64,000 nucleotides of DNA, taken from positions 121,249-185,248 of the forward strand of contig JAJZDW010000002.1 in assembly GCA_021851405.1 (NCBI GenBank). The letters run 5' to 3'. Under the pieces are notes generated by a model, which worked only from the letters and a program-made list of their open reading frames with translations, ran no database searches and was not told the origin of the DNA. This stretch comes from Pseudomonadota bacterium. GTDB taxonomy: Bacteria; Pseudomonadota; Gammaproteobacteria; Steroidobacterales; Steroidobacteraceae. Positions 60,831-64,000 of the stretch are shown in pieces (position 1 is the stretch's first letter; every line of letters starts with the position of its first letter). The position numbers were made by a program, and so were the translations under genes.

Positions 60831-61667
60831 CTAGCGCTTCCGGTTCTTGCGACGCTGAACGATCATGTTGTCCGTGCGTTTGTTGTTGCGAGTCTTCAAC
60901 CCCTTGGTGTTCCAGCCCCAGGGGGAGACCGGATGGGGGTTACCCTGACCAGACTTGCCCTCGCCGCCGCCGTGCGGGTGATCCACCGGGTTCATCGCCA
61001 AGCCGCGCACGGTCGGACGGATTCCGCGCCAGCGCTTCGCGCCGGCCTTGCCGTAGTTGCGCAGGTTGTGCTCGTCGTTGCCCACCTCACCGATGGTGGC
61101 GCGGCAGTCGACGTGCACCTTGCGGGTCTCGCCGGACTTCAACCGCAGGTAGGCATAGCTGCCCTCACGCGCGGTGAAGGCAACGGAGCTGCCCGCGCTG
61201 CGGGCCATCTGGCCGCCGGCACCGGGCTTGAGCTCCACGTTGTGCAGCGTCGTGCCCACTGGGATGTGGCGCAGCTGCATCGCGTTGCCGGCCTTGATCG
61301 GCGAATCGGCGCCCGAGCGCAGTTCGTCGCCCGGCCGCACGCCCTTCGGCGCCAGGATGTAGCGGCGCTCGCCGTCGGCATACTTCAGCAGCGCAATGTG
61401 GCTGGTGCGGTTCGGATCGTATTCGAGGCGTTCCACGACGCCCACGATACCGTCCTTGTCGCGGCGGAAATCGATGATGCGGTATTTCTGCCGCGAACCA
61501 CCGCCGACGTGCCGCGTGGTAATGCGGCCGGAGTGGTTGCGCGCACCCGTCTTGCTCTGCGACGCGGTGAGCGGCAGGAACGGACCACCCTTGTGCAGGT
61601 GCGACCGGTCGACCTTGATGACCGCCCGGGTGCCGGGCGATGTGGGTTTGTACTTGATGAGGGCCAT
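60831..61667 (-). CDS. rplB: 50S ribosomal protein L2
   Basis: A 278-residue protein required for subunit association and peptidyl transferase assembly (E. coli 273). The invariant [20 protein letters not shown] is present, including the functional His of the HPHGGG loop. Starts [20 protein letters not shown]. Confidence 0.98.
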   Translation of the reverse strand: MALIKYKPTSPGTRAVIKVDRSHLHKGGPFLPLTASQSKTGARNHSGRITTRHVGGGSRQKYRIIDFRRDKDGIVGVVERLEYDPNRTSHIALLKYADGERRYILAPKGVRPGDELRSGADSPIKAGNAMQLRHIPVGTTLHNVELKPGAGGQMARSAGSSVAFTAREGSYAYLRLKSGETRKVHVDCRATIGEVGNDEHNLRNYGKAGAKRWRGIRPTVRGLAMNPVDHPHGGGEGKSGQGNPHPVSPWGWNTKGLKTRNNKRTDNMIVQRRKNRKR

Positions 61668-61681
61668 GTCAGTGCTTCCGA

Positions 61682-61984
61682 TCAGACCCGCGCACGGGCC
61701 TCGTAGTCGATTGCCTGACCTTCGGCCAGGCTGACGTATGCCTTCTTCCAGTCCTGCGTGCGGCCGATCGTCTTGCCGAACCGGCGCTGCTTGCCGGGTT
61801 CGTTGACCACCTGCACGCCGCTCACCTTGACGTCGAACATCAGCTCGACAGCCTTCTTGATGTCGACCTTGGTCGCCGTGCGGCGGACGCGGAAGGTGTA
61901 CTGATTGTGGTTCTGCATCGCACGCGAAGTCTTTTCGGTGACATGCGGAGCGATCAGCACGCTCATGAGCTGTTCTTTATTCAC
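61682..61984 (-). CDS. rplW: 50S ribosomal protein L23
   Basis: A 100-residue exit-tunnel protein that docks trigger factor and SRP (E. coli 100). The GTG at 61984 gives [20 protein letters not shown], matching the family; it overlaps the rplD stop as GTGA. An ATG six codons later is less likely. Confidence 0.97.
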   Translation of the reverse strand: MNKEQLMSVLIAPHVTEKTSRAMQNHNQYTFRVRRTATKVDIKKAVELMFDVKVSGVQVVNEPGKQRRFGKTIGRTQDWKKAYVSLAEGQAIDYEARARV

Positions 61985-62586
61985 TGCAGCCGCTCCTCGA
62001 TCATCTTCACCGCACCAACGGTCATCAGCACCGAGTCATGGCGGGCCAGAGAGACCGGATTCAACGCGCCGACGTCGATCACCTCGACGTACGGCAGGTT
62101 GCGCGCCGCGAGGAGCAGCTTCTCATCGAGAGCCTCGACGACGATCAGCACGCGCGAGAGTGACCAGGCTTTGAGCTGGCCGGCGAGCAGGCGCGTCTTC
62201 GGCGCATCGAGCGCGAGCGCCTCGGTGACCACCAGTCGCTCGGAACGGGCGAGCTCGGACAACATCACGCGGATTGCACCGCGATACATCTTGCGGTTCA
62301 CTTTCTGCTCGAAGCTGCGCGGCTTGGCGGCGAATGTCCGCCCGCCACCGACCCAAATGGGCGAGCGGCTCGAGCCGGCGCGCGCCTGACCGGTGCCTTT
62401 CTGGCTCCAGGGCTTCTTGCCACCACCGCGCACTTCCGCGCGAGTCTTCTGCGCCTTCGTGCCGGCACGACCCGCGGCGCGATACGCCGTCACCACCTGG
62501 TGAACCAGCGCCTCATTGAACTCGCGGCCGAAGGTGGCCTCCGATACCTGGAGCTCACCGGCTCCATTGACCATCTTGAGCTTCAT
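61981..62586 (-). CDS. rplD: 50S ribosomal protein L4
   Basis: A 201-residue protein, the same length as E. coli L4, which there autoregulates the S10 operon by attenuation and repression. [20 protein letters not shown] and the tunnel-lining loop around RQGTGRAR-like [19 protein letters not shown] are present. Six bases separate it from rplC. Confidence 0.98.
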   Translation of the reverse strand: MKLKMVNGAGELQVSEATFGREFNEALVHQVVTAYRAAGRAGTKAQKTRAEVRGGGKKPWSQKGTGQARAGSSRSPIWVGGGRTFAAKPRSFEQKVNRKMYRGAIRVMLSELARSERLVVTEALALDAPKTRLLAGQLKAWSLSRVLIVVEALDEKLLLAARNLPYVEVIDVGALNPVSLARHDSVLMTVGAVKMIEERLQ

Positions 62587-62592
62587 GGCGGC

Positions 62593-63315
62593 TTACTTCT
62601 TCGACTGCTTCATCGGGTTGGTCGACGGACCTGACCCGGCCTTGGTCGGGGCGATCGTCTTGCGCAGTGCTTTGCGGCCGGCCTTCAGCGCCGAACGCAC
62701 GATCACCTGGCCGCCCTCGGCACCCGGAACGGCACCGCGAACCAGGATGAGATTGCGCTCCAGGTCGATCTGCACGACCTTGAGATTCTCCGTGGTGCGG
62801 CGAACCACGCCCATGTGACCGGACATGCGTCGGCCCTTGAACACGCGGCCCGGCGTCTGTCGCTGGCCGATCGAACCCGGCGCACGATGCGACACGGACA
62901 CGCCGTGGGTCGCATGCTGACCGGCGAAGTTATGCCGCTTCATCGTGCCGGCAAAACCCTTACCGATGGTGGTGCCCGTGACATCCACCTTTTCGCCGGC
63001 CTTGAAAATGTCGACCTTGATCTCGGCGCCCGGCACCAGCTCGGACGTATCCGCTGCAGTCAGCCGGAACTCGACCAGCGAGCGACCCGGAGCAACCCCC
63101 GCCTTGGCGAAGTGGCCGTTGAGCGCCTTCGAATACAGCTGCGGACGGCGCGTGCCGAAGGTCACCTGGACGGAGCGATACCCGTCCTTATCCTCGGACT
63201 TGACCTGGGTGACGCGGTTGGGCAGCACTTCGATGACGGTGACCGGTATGGTCTCGCCACTCTCCGTGAAGACTCGCGTCATTCCCGCCTTGCGGCCGAT
63301 GACTCCGATTGCCAT
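62593..63315 (-). CDS. rplC: 50S ribosomal protein L3
   Basis: A 240-residue protein (E. coli 209) that starts 23S folding. Starts [20 protein letters not shown]; the central finger is [20 protein letters not shown], with Gln in [20 protein letters not shown], the PrmB methylation region. About 30 extra Lys/Pro/Ser-rich residues lie at the C-terminus. A 236-base structured spacer separates it from rpsJ. Confidence 0.98.
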   Translation of the reverse strand: MAIGVIGRKAGMTRVFTESGETIPVTVIEVLPNRVTQVKSEDKDGYRSVQVTFGTRRPQLYSKALNGHFAKAGVAPGRSLVEFRLTAADTSELVPGAEIKVDIFKAGEKVDVTGTTIGKGFAGTMKRHNFAGQHATHGVSVSHRAPGSIGQRQTPGRVFKGRRMSGHMGVVRRTTENLKVVQIDLERNLILVRGAVPGAEGGQVIVRSALKAGRKALRKTIAPTKAGSGPSTNPMKQSKK

Positions 63316-63551
63316 TGACTAGCCTCTCTATAGCGCTCTATGCGCGTTTTCCCCGTCCCGCACCCCCGCTCTGAAACGATTGCCAGAGCGGTGACCGGCG
63401 CCGGACTGCCCGAACGAGGCAAAACCACTTGAGATGGCGCGACCGAGTCCGGCCGCGAGGCGGAGAATCCGCCGATCTCGAGTGGTTTTGGGGGCCATGC
63501 CCCAACCTCGCCCGATGCGAAAGGGGCGCGAAGTATACGCGCCCCTCGCGT
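63316..63551 (-). promoter_or_regulatory. Structured spacer between rpsJ and rplC, candidate mRNA leader/attenuator
   Basis: This 236-base gap inside the S10 operon holds three hairpins. The largest pairs 63421-63435 with 63475-63489 (14 of 15 bases) and encloses a smaller perfect stem GGCGGA-GAA-TCCGCC (63459-63473). A second perfect 8-base stem pairs CCGCTCTG (63366-63373) with CAGAGCGG (63384-63391). A palindromic TATAGCGCTCTA patch lies near 63330-63341. On the transcript (minus strand) the large stem ends in GGTTTTG, terminator-like but with a short U-run. Confidence 0.5.
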
Positions 63552-63863
63552 TCAGTTCAACTTGATTTGGACGTCCACACCGGCCGGCAGCTCGAGCTTC
63601 ATGAGCGCATCGACGGTCTTGTCGGTCGGGTTCAGGATGTCCATCAGGCGCTTGTGCGTGCGCAGCTCGAACTGGTCGCGCGCATCCTTGTCGGAGTGCG
63701 GTGAGACCAGCAGCGTGAAGCGCTCCATCTTGGTCGGCAGCGGCACGGGGCCGCGCACCGTGGCGCCGGTGCGCTTGGCGGTGTCGGTGATTTCCCGGGC
63801 CGAGCTGTCGATCAAGCGGTGATCGAATGCCTTGAGCCTGATACGGATGTTCTGGTTGGCCAT
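63552..63863 (-). CDS. rpsJ: 30S ribosomal protein S10 (NusE)
   Basis: A 103-residue protein, the same length as E. coli S10, which also acts as NusE in antitermination. [20 protein letters not shown] and [20 protein letters not shown] are the family blocks. It follows tuf by ten bases, implying co-transcription from the str operon side. Confidence 0.98.
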   Translation of the reverse strand: MANQNIRIRLKAFDHRLIDSSAREITDTAKRTGATVRGPVPLPTKMERFTLLVSPHSDKDARDQFELRTHKRLMDILNPTDKTVDALMKLELPAGVDVQIKLN

Positions 63864-63873
63864 AGCTGCACCC

Positions 63874-64000
63874 TTACTTCAGGATCTTTGCGACGACGCC
63901 GGCGCCGACGGTACGGCCGCCTTCGCGAATCGCGAAGCGCAGACCATCCTCCATCGCAATCGGCGCAATCAGGTCGACCGTCATCTTGATGTTGTCGCCC
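63874..64000 (-). CDS. tuf: Elongation factor Tu, 3' end
   Basis: Only the last 42 codons are in the window, translating to [20 protein letters not shown] then [20 protein letters not shown] and a final Lys, the standard EF-Tu domain 3 C-terminus. The gene continues beyond the right edge. Its stop codon TAA is at 63874-63876, immediately upstream of rpsJ. Confidence 0.97.
   Translation of the reverse strand, partial: GDNIKMTVDLIAPIAMEDGLRFAIREGGRTVGAGVVAKILK

Overview
The window is high-GC, gene-dense chromosomal DNA from a gammaproteobacterium. Conserved gene orders support this: accC-prmA-DUF3426-dusB-fis-purH-purD, rhlB divergent from trxA-rho, holA-nadD-rsfS-rlmH, maf-rng-nit-tldD, miaB-phoH-ybeY-corC-lnt-leuS-lptE, uvrA divergent from ssb, and tuf-S10-spc-alpha. 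A TonB receptor paired with a TPR-sulfotransferase, together with the very high GC, suggests the Nevskiales/Steroidobacterales/Xanthomonadales neighbourhood. That placement is inference. No rRNA, tRNA, CRISPR array, insertion sequence or prophage gene was recognised.

Layout: 1-6944 (+) carries the end of accC, prmA, a zinc-ribbon/DUF3426 membrane protein, dusB, fis, purH and purD. 7122-11739 (-) is a sulfotransferase/TonB-receptor pair, followed by a 730-bp non-coding stretch. 12472-16180 is rho-trxA (-) and divergent rhlB (+). 16284-24955 holds a DUF465 gene (+), then on the minus strand an aromatic amino acid decarboxylase, tldD, a nitrilase-family gene, rng, maf, rlmH, rsfS, nadD and holA. 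24956-33676 is an accessory block lying where lptE and holA are usually adjacent. It contains a proline iminopeptidase, a molybdate/tungstate-type ABC transporter with fused permease and ATPase, a YeaQ-type membrane protein, a COG2187 kinase-like protein, a tightly overlapped trio (phosphoribosyltransferase, alpha/beta hydrolase, PRPP-synthetase paralogue) and slyX. 33677-42578 (-) is a compact operon miaB-phoH-ybeY-corC-lnt-leuS-lptE plus a small HExxH protein. 42858-49470 carries ssb, uvrA, a lipoprotein, a Xaa-Pro dipeptidase, a cupin and mscL. 49598-64000 (-) is the ribosomal protein super-cluster from rplQ back to the 3' end of tuf, including rpoA, secY and the small rpmJ gene.

Most of the window is core metabolism and information processing. 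The less ordinary parts are: the accessory block splitting lptE from holA, with a perfect TATAAT box now in front of holA; the overlapping three-gene PRPP-related module; the small putative metalloprotein behind lptE; competing inverted repeats upstream of the COG2187 gene; a long structured spacer between rpsJ and rplC; and a low-complexity N-terminal extension on Rho that starts inside the trxA stop codon.
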